From assembly GCA_045594065.1 (NCBI GenBank), contig JAZNXU010000040.1:37269-101268 (forward strand): DNA of 64,000 nt, given 5' to 3'. The notes beneath the pieces were generated by a model. The model did not search any database. It was not told the origin of the DNA and worked only from the letters and a program-made list of their open reading frames with translations. Both the position numbers and the translations under genes were made by a program. This DNA is from SIG565 sp045594065 (GTDB lineage Bacteria > Bacillota > Clostridia > Oscillospirales > Acutalibacteraceae). Shown piece by piece: positions 1 to 8,801 of this stretch. Within the stretch, counting starts at the first letter, position 1. Each line of letters opens with the position of its first letter.

Positions 1-172
1 TATCGTTTTCCCTGCCAAAAAGTCCTAAAATATGGTTTTTGCCGAAAATTATTACGGCATTTAAAGTGCCTGTTTCGGTGTCGATTTCGACATCGTCGAT
101 ACGCCCAAGCACCGCACCGTTTTTAACACTTACAACCTGTTTGTTTTTTAGTTCATCAATTCTGCACAGCAT
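1..172 (-). CDS. ylmC: YlmC/YmxH-family PRC-barrel sporulation protein (partial, C-terminus off window)
   Basis: The ATG at 172-170 follows a GGGAGGG ribosome site 8 bases upstream on the minus strand. The 57 visible codons begin MLCRIDELKNKQVVSV and continue with a VLGRIDDVEID stretch and a LLAGK segment, a PRC-barrel pattern typical of the short YlmC/YmxH proteins of spore formers. The gene lies directly downstream of sigG in the same direction, as ylmC does a little further along in Bacillus subtilis, which supports the call. The family's molecular role is not established; it is usually labelled sporulation-associated. The C-terminus lies beyond base 1, so full length cannot be judged. Confidence 0.75.
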   Translation of the reverse strand, partial: MLCRIDELKNKQVVSVKNGAVLGRIDDVEIDTETGTLNAVIIFGKNHILGLFGREND

Positions 173-207
173 AATATAACCCTCCCATACTATGCTTATG
201 CAGTAAA

Positions 208-984
208 TTACTCCTTTATTTTATTTAGTGCAAACTTTTCGAGTCTAGATACCTGCGCTTGCGATATACCAATTTCCTCAGATACCTCCATTTGGGTTTT
301 CCCCTGCAAAAACCTCAGGCTTAAAATTTTCTTTTCGCGCTCGCTTAAATTCTTAATTGCTTCTTTAATGGAAATCTCCTGCAACCAATTATTATCATCG
401 TTATTATCTCCTATCTGGTCGAGAACAAAGATAGTATCTCCGCCGTCACTGTACACGGGCTCGTAAAGGGAAACTGGGTCTACAATGCTCTCAAGTGCAG
501 TTACAACATCTATAGACGGTATATCCATTATTTGGGAAATTTCTTCAATAGTTGGCTCTCTTTTATTCTTTGAAATGAATTCTTCCTTGATTTTCATTAC
601 CTGATACGCGGTATCTTTAATTGAGCGGCTAACACGCACTGCAGTATTATCGCGCAAATACCGTCTAATTTCGCCTATAATCATTGGAACAGCATATGTG
701 GAAAAGCGAACATTGTGACACAAATCAAAATTATCTATTGCTTTAATTAAGCCTATACAGCCAACCTGAAAGAGGTCATCAACATTTTCACCCCTATTTA
801 AAAAACGCTGTATAACACTGAGAACAAGCCTTAAATTTCCGTTTATCAATTCATCACGTGCAGATTTACTCCCTGCTTTCACCTCGCGAAGAAGCTCTTC
901 CTTTCGGCTTTCTTTAAGCACGGGAAGTGATGCTGTATCTACCCCGCAAATTTCAACCTTGTTATAATAATTCACCCTGAACAT
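208..984 (-). CDS. sigG: RNA polymerase sporulation sigma factor SigG
   Basis: This is the late forespore sigma factor, which directs transcription after engulfment. The product is close to the usual 260 residues. It carries the SigG-specific N-terminal motif NKVEICGVDT, the region 2 block GNLRLVLSVIQRF with DDLFQVGCIGLIKAIDNFDL, the region 3 DNTAVRVSRS segment, and a region 4 helix-turn-helix ending EEIGISQAQVSRLEK. The ATG at 984 has its AAAGGA directly abutting it, so the GTG at 975-973, 9 bases from that ribosome site and giving an N-terminus near NYYNKVEICG, is a likely alternative start. No anti-sigma gene is adjacent. A hairpin terminator separates it from the upstream operon. Confidence 0.96.
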   Translation of the reverse strand: MFRVNYYNKVEICGVDTASLPVLKESRKEELLREVKAGSKSARDELINGNLRLVLSVIQRFLNRGENVDDLFQVGCIGLIKAIDNFDLCHNVRFSTYAVPMIIGEIRRYLRDNTAVRVSRSIKDTAYQVMKIKEEFISKNKREPTIEEISQIMDIPSIDVVTALESIVDPVSLYEPVYSDGGDTIFVLDQIGDNNDDNNWLQEISIKEAIKNLSEREKKILSLRFLQGKTQMEVSEEIGISQAQVSRLEKFALNKIKE

Positions 985-1003
985 TCCTTTGCTTTACTAA
1001 ATA

Positions 1004-1038
1004 AAAAACTCCCGACAATAGTATTGTCGGAAGTTTTG
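1004..1038 (-). terminator. Rho-independent terminator upstream of sigG
   Basis: An 11-12 bp stem (ACTTCCGACAAT paired with ATTGTCGGGAGT, one mismatch) is followed on the minus strand by a T-rich tract. It ends the vanZ / AI-2E transporter / coiled-coil transcript and insulates sigG. Confidence 0.85.
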
Positions 1039-1069
1039 AAAAATATTTAGTTTCAGGAAGTTTTTTCGC

Positions 1070-1609
1070 CTATTGCTCCATTATACTTTTGAAATATTCG
1101 AAAGCTTCATTATACTGTGTATCGATAAGCTCTTGTTTGGCAGATAAACCGACATCACTTGACACGGCATTTAAAATTTCCGCTTTGGCAATTTCTGTTC
1201 TGCCCAAAATTAGATTTATAAGCTCTTTTTTATTTTCTTTAGCCGATACAGTAAGCTCATTAATAAAACCTGCAGCCTTGATAACAATATTACCTATAAC
1301 ATCAGATGCATAATTAAAATCATCCGGCAGTTCAACTTCCTCAGGCTCGGCGATATCCAAATCATTAGTTTCGGTTGTAACCTGTGTAATTTCATCACTT
1401 GTTATAGATGTTTGCTCAATAGCACTAGTATCTTTGAGTGCTTTTAAGGCTGAAATCTCACTCTCAAGACACTCTATTTTCTTTAGATAATCCTCCACTA
1501 CCGAATTCAGCTTGGCTACCTGTGACGACAATGCGGAATTTCTGCTCTTTAACACCTGAATTTTGCTGAATAACTCATTATTCTGCTTGATTAGCAGGCT
1601 CTTGTTCAT
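1070..1609 (-). CDS. Coiled-coil protein of unknown function
   Basis: This is a 179-residue protein with no recognised family. Residues 1 to about 60 form a predicted long coiled coil (repeating KIQVLKSRNSAL-type heptads). An acidic, threonine-rich linker follows (about 60-95), then a helical C-terminal half (about 100-179) with an Ala/Glu-rich AKAEILNAV stretch. It has no signal peptide or membrane segment. Its start overlaps the end of the AI-2E transporter gene by 32 bases, so the two are probably translationally coupled. The architecture loosely recalls DivIVA-type scaffolds, but the DivIVA N-terminal signature is absent. No function is assigned. Confidence 0.75.
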   Translation of the reverse strand: MNKSLLIKQNNELFSKIQVLKSRNSALSSQVAKLNSVVEDYLKKIECLESEISALKALKDTSAIEQTSITSDEITQVTTETNDLDIAEPEEVELPDDFNYASDVIGNIVIKAAGFINELTVSAKENKKELINLILGRTEIAKAEILNAVSSDVGLSAKQELIDTQYNEAFEYFKSIMEQ

Positions 1610-2852
1610 CTTTTTCCACCTCCGGCGTAGTATCCGAAACAGCTGATTCTAAGGAACACTCTACAGCATCAACTGAAAGTTTCTTTTTTGCAAGTATGTG
1701 ATTCACCAATGTTCTCACAAGGTAATAGCAAACGGCAAAGACGGGTACGCCTATAAGCATTCCGATAATTCCGAAAAGTCCGCCGCCCAGAATTATGGCA
1801 ACCATAACCCAAAATGCAGAAAGTCCGGTAGATTCACCGAGAATTCTCGGTCCGATAACATTACCGTCAAACACCTGTAGGAGTATTATGAAAATCACAA
1901 AATACAGGCACTTTATGGGGCTGTAAAGTAAAATTAAAAGCGCACAAGGTACAGCACCGATGTAAGGACCAAATACGGGAATCATATCGGTAACGGCAAT
2001 AACCACTGACACGAGCATTACATACGGAATTCCCATAATTGTGCAGCCAATAAAGCACAGCACACCTATAATTAGAGCGTTAATAAGCTTGCCGTTGATA
2101 AATCCACTGAAAATATCGTCCGACTTGCGAATAACATTGATAATTTTTTTCGTAGTATCCTTATTAAATACTGCAAATAAAATTTTCTTAAATTGGCGTT
2201 TAAGTGTCTGCTTGCCTGCAAGCAAATAAAACGCAAGGACAAGACCGATAAGGAAATCCAAAACAAAATTAACAACATTAATAACGCCGTTCGCCAATTG
2301 GGTTGCATACAAGGTTGCGTTAGAAACGAAATTGTTTTGGAACCAATCATCAAGAGCGACAAGCAAGCGATTCATGACACTGGCAACATCTGAATTAGAC
2401 TCCATAAGATTTATAAGCCAATTCGAAACATTTTTTACCTGCCCTGGCAGAACAGATATAAGGGTTGCTACGGTATCGGCAAATTCGGGTATTACCATAT
2501 AGAAAAATACCGAAATTACGCATACAAAAAACAGTAATGAAATTGTAATTGCAGAATAAAGACTGAATTTAACAAATCTACCCTGCTTTTTAAAAATTTT
2601 GTTGAGCGCTTTATTTATATGTAGGTTAAGGAATTTCGTGATAGGATTTATGATGAATGCTATTACGGCACCTAAAACTACCGGTTGCAGAATAGTAAGA
2701 ACTTTATTTAAAAAGCCTAACAAAACATCAATTTTAAAAATCAAAAAGAAAAACAATATAACAGCGGCTATAACGCAAAATGCCATAATACCTGCTCTTA
2801 CATATGAGAACTTCTCACTGCCCGTTTTCTTATTTGTTGATTTGATTTTCAT
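1578..2852 (-). CDS. AI-2E family transporter (PerM/YdiK-like)
   Basis: This 424-residue polytopic membrane protein has about eight hydrophobic segments: an N-terminal pair, a central soluble stretch, then a C-terminal bundle with the family-typical DMIPVFGPYIGAVP and IGPRILGESTGLSAFWV blocks. The family (PF01594) covers putative exporters including TqsA, and proteins linked to Na+/H+ exchange. The substrate cannot be told from sequence. The C-terminal tail is acidic and cytoplasmic (about 385-424). Its start overlaps the end of the vanZ-like gene by 23 bases, and its end overlaps the coiled-coil gene, so the three form one transcription unit. Confidence 0.9.
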   Translation of the reverse strand: MKIKSTNKKTGSEKFSYVRAGIMAFCVIAAVILFFFLIFKIDVLLGFLNKVLTILQPVVLGAVIAFIINPITKFLNLHINKALNKIFKKQGRFVKFSLYSAITISLLFFVCVISVFFYMVIPEFADTVATLISVLPGQVKNVSNWLINLMESNSDVASVMNRLLVALDDWFQNNFVSNATLYATQLANGVINVVNFVLDFLIGLVLAFYLLAGKQTLKRQFKKILFAVFNKDTTKKIINVIRKSDDIFSGFINGKLINALIIGVLCFIGCTIMGIPYVMLVSVVIAVTDMIPVFGPYIGAVPCALLILLYSPIKCLYFVIFIILLQVFDGNVIGPRILGESTGLSAFWVMVAIILGGGLFGIIGMLIGVPVFAVCYYLVRTLVNHILAKKKLSVDAVECSLESAVSDTTPEVEKDEQEPANQAE

Positions 2853-3339
2853 TTTTACCCTCCAACCTGCTTATTAATTTACTCATTAAAAAAAATGCAA
2901 CTGTGATGCCTAAAATGCCGCCTGCTGTATCCAACAAAACATCACTAAACTGACCGCTTCTGCCTGCAATAAACAGCTGATGAATTTCATCGCTCGCGGC
3001 ATATAAAAACACGGTTACCACACAAATGAGAGCATAACCGATTGGTTTCAGCCTATTAAATGTTCCAAAAAAACCGAAAGCCGAGGCTCCCAAAGCTGCA
3101 TAAATAGTAAAATGTGCTGTTTTTCTCACAAGCAACTGATAGCTTTCTATTACCAGCAACTTTTCGTTAAGCGGCAAATCTGTGAAATCACGGTCTAACA
3201 GACCGACAATTGATGAAATAAAAGAACTGCTGATATTACTTGATGCAACAGCATTCTTTGATGACATATAAAAAATAAAGCCACAAATCAATATAACCAG
3301 TGTAAGGCTTAAATATCTAACAAAAAATTTCTTATTCAT
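2830..3339 (-). CDS. VanZ-family membrane protein
   Basis: This 169-residue protein has four predicted membrane segments (about 8-26, 75-95, 100-115 and 137-155). It shows VanZ-family signatures: RKTAHFTIYAALG, and ASDEIHQLFIAGRSGQFSDV near residues 115-135, a conserved polar cluster of the family. VanZ confers low-level teicoplanin resistance in enterococci, but most chromosomal VanZ-like proteins are uncharacterised. It is first in an operon with the AI-2E transporter, which it overlaps. No vancomycin-resistance genes are nearby, so a resistance role should not be assumed. Confidence 0.9.
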   Translation of the reverse strand: MNKKFFVRYLSLTLVILICGFIFYMSSKNAVASSNISSSFISSIVGLLDRDFTDLPLNEKLLVIESYQLLVRKTAHFTIYAALGASAFGFFGTFNRLKPIGYALICVVTVFLYAASDEIHQLFIAGRSGQFSDVLLDTAGGILGITVAFFLMSKLISRLEGKNENQINK

Positions 3340-3349
3340 AACATACTTT

Positions 3350-3371
3350 TAGGGGCAACCGCGTTGCCCCC
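3350..3371 (-). terminator. Hairpin between the M23 hydrolase gene and vanZ-like gene
   Basis: GGGGCAAC and GTTGCCCC form an 8 bp GC-rich stem flanked by weak T/A tracts on both sides. It probably attenuates or ends the ftsE-ftsX-hydrolase transcript. The U-run is short, so termination may be partial. Confidence 0.55.
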
Positions 3372-3378
3372 TTTAAAA

Positions 3379-4611
3379 TTATCTATTAGAGTAACTGAAC
3401 TTCATTGGGTCCTCCCAATTGAGTGAATTAGGATTAGTACCCCTAGCAACGCCGAAGTGGAGATGCCAACCGGTAGACCAACCGGTAGAGCCTACATAAC
3501 CGAGCACTTGACCGCGCGATACCTGCTGACCCGAGGATACAATAGCTTTTCTCATATGAGCATAAATGGTTGCATAATATTCGCCCTGATAAATACCATG
3601 AGAAACCTGAACATAGTTTCCGTAACCGCCACCACAGCCACAGCTACCACTCTTACCGTAGTTATGAGTACAGTAATTTACAACCTTTGTAACGGTACCG
3701 GTAGCAGAACAGAGAATATCCTTTCCGTTAATACCGCCGGAGCCCAAATCAATACCCTTATGATTGCCCTTGTGCACCGAGTCGTTACTCATAAACGGAC
3801 AGGTCATCGGGAAACCGGGAACAGGCCAAAGGAATTTACCGTCAAACGGACGATTATCCACACCTACACTAAGCAGGGAATCTTCAAGTTTCTTTTTATC
3901 AGCCTCAAATTGCCTCTGCTCTGCTTCAAGGTCCTTTTTAGTTGAATTGATTTTAGAAATTACGGAATTTACAGAAGCCACCTGCTGATCGAGAACTGCT
4001 TTTTCTGCCGCAAGTGTCTTTTTAATTTCTGCCTGCTGGGTTTTTATTTCTTCGTTCTTGGCAATCTCAGCCTGAATTTCCGAAATAGTTGCAACTATTT
4101 CATCAACAAGCATCTTATCCTGTGCAGAGATACACTGAGTTAGCTCTGCAAGTGCTAAAAATTCAGAAAAAGACTCAGCACCTAAAAGTAATTGAAGACT
4201 ACTATCGGTATTACTGTTATAAAGTGAACGAATACGCTTTTTAAAGCGCTCCTTAGTGTCTTCAATTGCAGCATTTTTAGCAGCGATTTTAGTTTCACTT
4301 TCAGCAATTTGATTGTTGCACATTGCGATATATTCATTACAAGCATCGATTTTCTGCTGAGTAATAGCTATTTGTGCTTCGTAGCTTTCTTTTACGGCGT
4401 TTTGATTATTCAATTGGTTTTTTTGCTCATTGATTTTCTTTTGAATATCGTTCGACTTATTCTGCAATTCGTTGATTTTGTTAATTACTTCCTGTCTTTG
4501 AGCGTCGGACATTTCAGCAGCTGTTACATTAAATCCTGCAGACATACAGGCAACGATTGAAACCAAAACCAAAATCAAGGCTACTATTCTTTTAGTAAAC
4601 TTAAATTTCAA
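3379..4611 (-). CDS. Coiled-coil M23 peptidoglycan hydrolase (EnvC/CwlO/PcsB-like FtsEX partner)
   Basis: This secreted 410-residue protein has a signal peptide (about 1-31, cleaved near NVTAAEM), a long Gln/Lys/Glu-rich coiled coil (about 35-245), and a C-terminal LytM/M23 domain with zinc-site motifs HKGIDLGSG and HLHFGVARG. Translation starts at TTG (4611-4609), 8 bases after GGAGG. The gene follows ftsX by 26 bases, matching EnvC in E. coli and the FtsEX-activated coiled-coil hydrolases of Gram-positives. Inference: FtsEX uses ATP hydrolysis to release autoinhibition through the coiled coil. A GSCGCGGGYG insertion in the M23 domain is cysteine-bearing and unusual. Confidence 0.9.
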   Translation of the reverse strand: MKFKFTKRIVALILVLVSIVACMSAGFNVTAAEMSDAQRQEVINKINELQNKSNDIQKKINEQKNQLNNQNAVKESYEAQIAITQQKIDACNEYIAMCNNQIAESETKIAAKNAAIEDTKERFKKRIRSLYNSNTDSSLQLLLGAESFSEFLALAELTQCISAQDKMLVDEIVATISEIQAEIAKNEEIKTQQAEIKKTLAAEKAVLDQQVASVNSVISKINSTKKDLEAEQRQFEADKKKLEDSLLSVGVDNRPFDGKFLWPVPGFPMTCPFMSNDSVHKGNHKGIDLGSGGINGKDILCSATGTVTKVVNYCTHNYGKSGSCGCGGGYGNYVQVSHGIYQGEYYATIYAHMRKAIVSSGQQVSRGQVLGYVGSTGWSTGWHLHFGVARGTNPNSLNWEDPMKFSYSNR

Positions 4612-4637
4612 GAGTTCGTCCTCCAGATGAATTTATA

Positions 4638-5648
4638 CTATATGGCAGAAAACTCACTGCCCTCTTTCTTTAAATACTTGCTAATCATTACAAGACTTCC
4701 GAATGCACCCGCAAAAACACCGATTACTGCAAATACAGCCATTAATAACAATGCTGTATCGCCAAATTTAACAATATCACCGGTGCCGAGAGTAGTTTTA
4801 ATAGTATCGGTAGCTACTCTGTAGCAGAAGTAAACAAGTCCCTCGGAAATAAATGCCGAAATAAGACCAATAACAACGCCCTCAATAACAAACGGGAAAC
4901 GAATAAATGCATCAGTAGCGCCCACAGCTTTCATAATGCTGATTTGGAGCTTTCGGTTATACATTGTAACACGAATGGTGTTCGATACAATTACAAGAGA
5001 AATTATTAAAAGAATACCTATAATCCAAAATCCGGCAACACCCACGCCGTTCTTAATAGAATTTATCTTCTCAGCAAGGTCCCCTTGCGACTGAATGGAG
5101 TTTACACCCTCAACAACCTTGATTTTATCAACCGTTTCATTAAAGGTGTCCATATTATTCAGCTGTACACGAGCTCCGTCAGAAAGCGGATTTCCGCCCT
5201 CCTCATCAAGGAATTCAAAGTATTGCTCCTTACCCTCTAGCATAGTTGATTTTACATTTGAGAGTCCCTCTTCTTTTGAAATGAAAACAACAGACTCTAC
5301 ATTCGGGATTTCTCTTATCTTAGAGCAAACCTCTTTTGCTTCTTCTTCATTATGAATCAAATACTGACTGTCTGCTATATTCTTTTTATCAAAGGTTTCT
5401 CCCTCTGCCAATATAGGCTCGGCATCACCGTAAAGCACCGAGTTTTTATCGTTAAAATAAACCATAACAACATTTTGCTGTTCGAGAGTTCCAAGCGCCT
5501 TATCAACATTAAAGGAGATAAGAAGAGCAAGACCTATAAGCACCATACATGCGGTTAATACGCCGATTGACGCTACTGTCATAAGGCGATTTGCCCACAC
5601 ATTTTTTACACCCTCGCCGGTTAAATATTTAAAGCTTCCTAATTTCAT
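4638..5648 (-). CDS. ftsX: Cell division ABC transporter permease FtsX
   Basis: This 336-residue permease has an N-terminal membrane helix (about 20-45), a large extracytoplasmic domain (about 50-205), and three C-terminal helices. The segment VSNTIRVTMYNRKLQISIMK with KAVGATDAFIRFPFVIEG is the standard FtsX cytoplasmic coupling region. Its start overlaps the last base of ftsE. FtsX carries the FtsE signal across the membrane to a periplasm-side peptidoglycan hydrolase, and such a gene lies immediately downstream. Confidence 0.95.
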   Translation of the reverse strand: MKLGSFKYLTGEGVKNVWANRLMTVASIGVLTACMVLIGLALLISFNVDKALGTLEQQNVVMVYFNDKNSVLYGDAEPILAEGETFDKKNIADSQYLIHNEEEAKEVCSKIREIPNVESVVFISKEEGLSNVKSTMLEGKEQYFEFLDEEGGNPLSDGARVQLNNMDTFNETVDKIKVVEGVNSIQSQGDLAEKINSIKNGVGVAGFWIIGILLIISLVIVSNTIRVTMYNRKLQISIMKAVGATDAFIRFPFVIEGVVIGLISAFISEGLVYFCYRVATDTIKTTLGTGDIVKFGDTALLLMAVFAVIGVFAGAFGSLVMISKYLKKEGSEFSAI

Positions 5649-6361
5649 TATTCCAAACCTCCGGCATTATCGGCTACAATCCTACCGCCATCAAGCATAA
5701 TAACGCGGTGCTGGAAGTCCCTTACTAAATTATGGTCATGGGTTACCATAAGAATTGTTGTTCCCTTTTGATTAATTGCGCTCAAAAGCGATACTATTTC
5801 GTATGACATATTTGGGTCAACATTACCTGTAGGCTCGTCCGCAATAATTAAATCAGGGTTATTTACAAGTGCACGGGCAAGACCCACACGCTGCTGCTCA
5901 CCGCCCGATAGCTGATTGGGCATTGAACGAGCTTTGTGACCAAGACCCACCATGCTGAGAGCACGCGAAACCTCTTTACGGATAATTCTGCTTGGAGCTC
6001 CCACAACATGCATTGCAAACGCAACATTATCAAATACATTCATTGTAGGTATAAGGCGGAAATCCTGAAAAACAATGCCCATTGTACGGCGAAGCATAGG
6101 TATATGCTTGCGATGCATTTTAGTAAGATTATATCCGTTAACCTTAATTGATCCCGAATTTGCCTTTTCCTCACGCATTATAAGCTTCATAAAGGTACTT
6201 TTACCTGCACCCGAAGAGCCTACAACAAAGACGAATTCACCCTTATTAATCTTTATATTAACATCAGTGAGTGCGTGAGTGCCGCTGTTATAGGTCTTTG
6301 AAACGCCGCTGAACTCAATAATAGGTTCATTAGCGGCTTCATTCTGAACTTTAATATCCAT
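5648..6361 (-). CDS. ftsE: Cell division ATP-binding protein FtsE
   Basis: This is a 237-residue ABC ATPase with Walker A GSSGAGKST (about 49-57), a Q-loop, signature LSGGEQQR (about 145-152), Walker B LIIADEPTGNVDP and switch histidine VTHD. The length and the GNVDP variant fit FtsE. It lies upstream of and overlaps ftsX; together they form the FtsEX complex that links the divisome to septal peptidoglycan hydrolysis. The preceding regulator gene ends only 11 bases upstream, so the promoter at 7507-7535 may also drive this operon. Confidence 0.96.
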   Translation of the reverse strand: MDIKVQNEAANEPIIEFSGVSKTYNSGTHALTDVNIKINKGEFVFVVGSSGAGKSTFMKLIMREEKANSGSIKVNGYNLTKMHRKHIPMLRRTMGIVFQDFRLIPTMNVFDNVAFAMHVVGAPSRIIRKEVSRALSMVGLGHKARSMPNQLSGGEQQRVGLARALVNNPDLIIADEPTGNVDPNMSYEIVSLLSAINQKGTTILMVTHDHNLVRDFQHRVIMLDGGRIVADNAGGLE

Positions 6362-6372
6362 TATAGCCTCTC

Positions 6373-7452
6373 TTAGTATTTAATAGGATTGGATTTAAGA
6401 TATTTATTAACCATTAATGCAATTTTAAATACAATTGCATGGTCAAACTCGCGAAGATCAAGACCTGTAATTTTCTTAATTTTCTCAAGTCTGTAAACTA
6501 ATGTATTACGGTGTACAAAAAGCTTGCGCGATGTTTCGGAAACATTAAGATTATTTTCAAAAAATCTCTGGATCGTGAATAAAGTTTCCTGATCAAGACT
6601 CTCTATCGAGCCGCGCTTAAACACCTCGCGAAGATAGGTTTCACATAGAGTTGTCGGTAGCTGATAAATAAGTCTTGCAATACCGAGATTATCATAGTTA
6701 ATAATAGTCTTATCGGTATCAAACACCTTGCCAACTTCAAGAGCCGCCTGAGCTTCTTTAAAGGATTTTGCAAGGTCCTTAAGATTTTCAACAGTGCTAC
6801 CAATACCAATTACAACATGGCAATAAAATTCGCCCGATAATGTATCGGCAATAGAAGATGCGAGATTTTCAATATCCTTAGAAGTAGTATCGTTTTTAAC
6901 CTCTTTAATAAGTGCCACATCGTACTCGTTAATACTGATAACAAAATCTTTATTTTTATCGGGGAAAAGATTTTGTAGAACATCGAAAACAGAAACATCA
7001 TTCTTATCGAGCAGACGCACCAAAACAACAGCTCTTGAAACATCACTGTTAAAGTAGAGTTCTCTAGCCTTTAAATATATATCTCCCGGCAAAATATTAT
7101 CGAGAATTATATTCTTAATAAAGTTTCTTCTGTCATATTTCTCATCGTAATAAAATTTAATATTTGTAAGGGATACAGATAAAATAGAACAATATTTTTC
7201 AGCTATGGGGTCATTGCCCTCAACAAAAACAAAATATTCATTATTATCGCTGGAGCCTAAAGCGTGAACAGTATAATAATTATCCGTATAAAACTCTTTT
7301 TCTCCCGAAATATAATTAATATTAAGCTTTTCACCTATACGGTTTAAGTCACTACAAGCAATAACATCATATTCTGAATTAAGTACACCGATTGTTCTAT
7401 CGATAACATCTTTCATCTGATGTATTACGCCTTGAAAAAGTCTGTTTGCCAT
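6373..7452 (-). CDS. PucR/CdaR-family transcriptional regulator
   Basis: This is a 359-residue protein. Its C-terminus (about 300-350) is a PucR-type helix-turn-helix: FFENNLNVSETSRKLFVHRN followed by TLVYRLEKIKKITG, as in CdaR, PucR and RocR-like regulators. The centre (about 125-280) resembles a GGDEF-like regulatory fold, and the N-terminus (about 1-110) probably senses a ligand. The inducer is unknown. It precedes ftsE by 11 bases with no terminator between, an unusual partner for FtsEX, and co-transcription could link division-associated hydrolysis to a metabolic signal. A sigma-A-type promoter and a perfect inverted repeat lie upstream. Confidence 0.85.
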   Translation of the reverse strand: MANRLFQGVIHQMKDVIDRTIGVLNSEYDVIACSDLNRIGEKLNINYISGEKEFYTDNYYTVHALGSSDNNEYFVFVEGNDPIAEKYCSILSVSLTNIKFYYDEKYDRRNFIKNIILDNILPGDIYLKARELYFNSDVSRAVVLVRLLDKNDVSVFDVLQNLFPDKNKDFVISINEYDVALIKEVKNDTTSKDIENLASSIADTLSGEFYCHVVIGIGSTVENLKDLAKSFKEAQAALEVGKVFDTDKTIINYDNLGIARLIYQLPTTLCETYLREVFKRGSIESLDQETLFTIQRFFENNLNVSETSRKLFVHRNTLVYRLEKIKKITGLDLREFDHAIVFKIALMVNKYLKSNPIKY

Positions 7453-7470
7453 TTAAATTCCCCCTTAATT

Positions 7471-7487
7471 TTTTGTCCTTGACAAAA
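7471..7487. promoter_or_regulatory. Inverted repeat, candidate operator for the PucR-type gene
   Basis: TTTTGTC, a 3-base centre, then GACAAAA form a perfect 7 bp inverted repeat. It lies in the leader between the -10 element (7507-7512) and the ATG at 7452, where a repressor could block transcription or early elongation. Autoregulation is inferred. Confidence 0.4.
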
Positions 7488-7506
7488 CAATAAAACTCCA
7501 CCATCT

Positions 7507-7535
7507 ATTTTACACAATATGCATACATTTTTCAA
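7507..7535 (-). promoter_or_regulatory. Sigma-A-type promoter of the PucR-type gene and possibly ftsEX
   Basis: -35 TTGAAA (7530-7535) and -10 TAAAAT (7507-7512) on the minus strand are separated by exactly 17 bases, about 55 bases upstream of the start codon. Confidence 0.7.
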
Positions 7536-7568
7536 GTCATTTTACAAAAAAGTTACAAATTAATTACA

Positions 7569-7603
7569 AAAAAATCGCCCCTTGATCTTAAGGGGCGATT
7601 TTT
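7569..7603 (-). terminator. Rho-independent terminator of the sugar ABC ATPase gene
   Basis: A 13 bp stem (AAAATCGCCCCTT pairing with AAGGGGCGATTTT) around a 6-base loop, with T-runs on both sides. It lies just after the minus-strand ATPase gene. Confidence 0.9.
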
Positions 7604-7608
7604 GGAAT

Positions 7609-8751
7609 TTAGTTTGTAATTGTAAGCTCGGTGTCCTTATCAAAGAGGTGAATCTTTTCAGCTGCAATAGCAATCTTAATCTTGTCGCCGGGCTTAGCGG
7701 TAGAAGTCGGGCTAACGCGTGCGTTAATATCCTGACCCTCACAGTTCATATAGAGGTAGGTTTCAGCACCCATAAGCTCGGTAACCTCAACATTAGCCTC
7801 TACGATGCTATCGGGATTAGCCGCAATGAAATCTTCTTCATTGTAAACATCCTCAGGACGGATACCCATAATAACTTCCTTGCCAACATACTCTTTGAGT
7901 CTATCGCCTTCATTTTTAGAAGCCGGAAGCTTAATTTTATACTTAACACCTGCACGAGTCTTAGTATCCTCTGAGCCGAATTCAACATAGTACTCGCCAT
8001 TCTCGCAAAGAATTACGGAATCGATGAAATTCATCTGCGGAGAGCCAATGAAGCCTGCAACAAAGAGGTTGCACGGACGAAGATACAGTGTCTGCGGAGT
8101 ATCAACCTGCTGAATAAGACCGCTCTTCATAACAACGATTCTAGTACCCATTGTCATAGCCTCGGTCTGGTCGTGTGTTACATAGATAAAGGTTGTGCCG
8201 AGTCTCTGGTGAAGCTTAGAAATCTCGGTACGCATCTGTGCACGAAGCTTAGCATCAAGGTTGGAAAGCGGCTCATCAAGTAAGAATACCTTAGGCTCAC
8301 GAACGATTGCACGACCGAGCGCAACACGCTGACGCTGACCACCTGATAAAGCCTTAGGCTTACGCTCAAGAAGATGCTCAATATCAAGAATACGAGCAGC
8401 CTCTTCAACTCTGCGCTTGATTTCATCTTTAGAAACCTTGCGGAGCTTAAGACCGAAAGCCATATTATCAAATACCGACATATGAGGATAAAGAGCGTAG
8501 TTTTGGAAAACCATTGCAATATCTCTATCCTTAGGAGCTACATCGTTTACTAAACGGTCACCAATGTAAACCTCACCGTCTGAAATTTCTTCAAGGCCGG
8601 CTACCATTCGAAGTGTAGTAGACTTACCGCAACCTGAAGGACCAACGAGAATGATAAACTCTTGGTCCTTGATTTCAAGATAGAAATCCGAAACAGCTAC
8701 AACACCGCCAGGATATCTCTTGTAAACATTGCGAAGAGAAAGACTTGCCAT
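7609..8751 (-). CDS. Sugar ABC transporter ATP-binding protein (MsmX/UgpC/MalK type)
   Basis: This 380-residue ATPase has Walker A GPSGCGKST (about 37-45), signature LSGGQRQRVALGRA, Walker B VFLLDEPLSNLDAKLR and a C-terminal TOBE/OB regulatory domain (about 240-380) with MGIRPEDVY, all as in MsmX, UgpC and MalK. The ATG at 8751 is chosen because AGGAGG lies 8 bases upstream; the longer frame to 8787 lacks a site. No permease or binding-protein gene is adjacent. This fits the Gram-positive pattern of a stand-alone multitask ATPase that energises several carbohydrate importers encoded elsewhere. Confidence 0.93.
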   Translation of the reverse strand: MASLSLRNVYKRYPGGVVAVSDFYLEIKDQEFIILVGPSGCGKSTTLRMVAGLEEISDGEVYIGDRLVNDVAPKDRDIAMVFQNYALYPHMSVFDNMAFGLKLRKVSKDEIKRRVEEAARILDIEHLLERKPKALSGGQRQRVALGRAIVREPKVFLLDEPLSNLDAKLRAQMRTEISKLHQRLGTTFIYVTHDQTEAMTMGTRIVVMKSGLIQQVDTPQTLYLRPCNLFVAGFIGSPQMNFIDSVILCENGEYYVEFGSEDTKTRAGVKYKIKLPASKNEGDRLKEYVGKEVIMGIRPEDVYNEEDFIAANPDSIVEANVEVTELMGAETYLYMNCEGQDINARVSPTSTAKPGDKIKIAIAAEKIHLFDKDTELTITN

Positions 8752-8801
8752 TATTATTAACCTCCTGAAAAATAAACAAAAATACATTTTGGTATGCCTA
8801 T

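Noticed and set aside
2830..3339. Glycopeptide resistance function for the VanZ-like gene
   Set aside because: No vanA/B-type ligase, dipeptidase or regulator genes are nearby, and chromosomal VanZ-like proteins are widespread in Firmicutes without resistance.
3457..3945. Plus-strand frame of 162 codons inside the M23 hydrolase gene
   Set aside because: It overlaps the catalytic domain of a clearly supported gene on the other strand and has no ribosome site.
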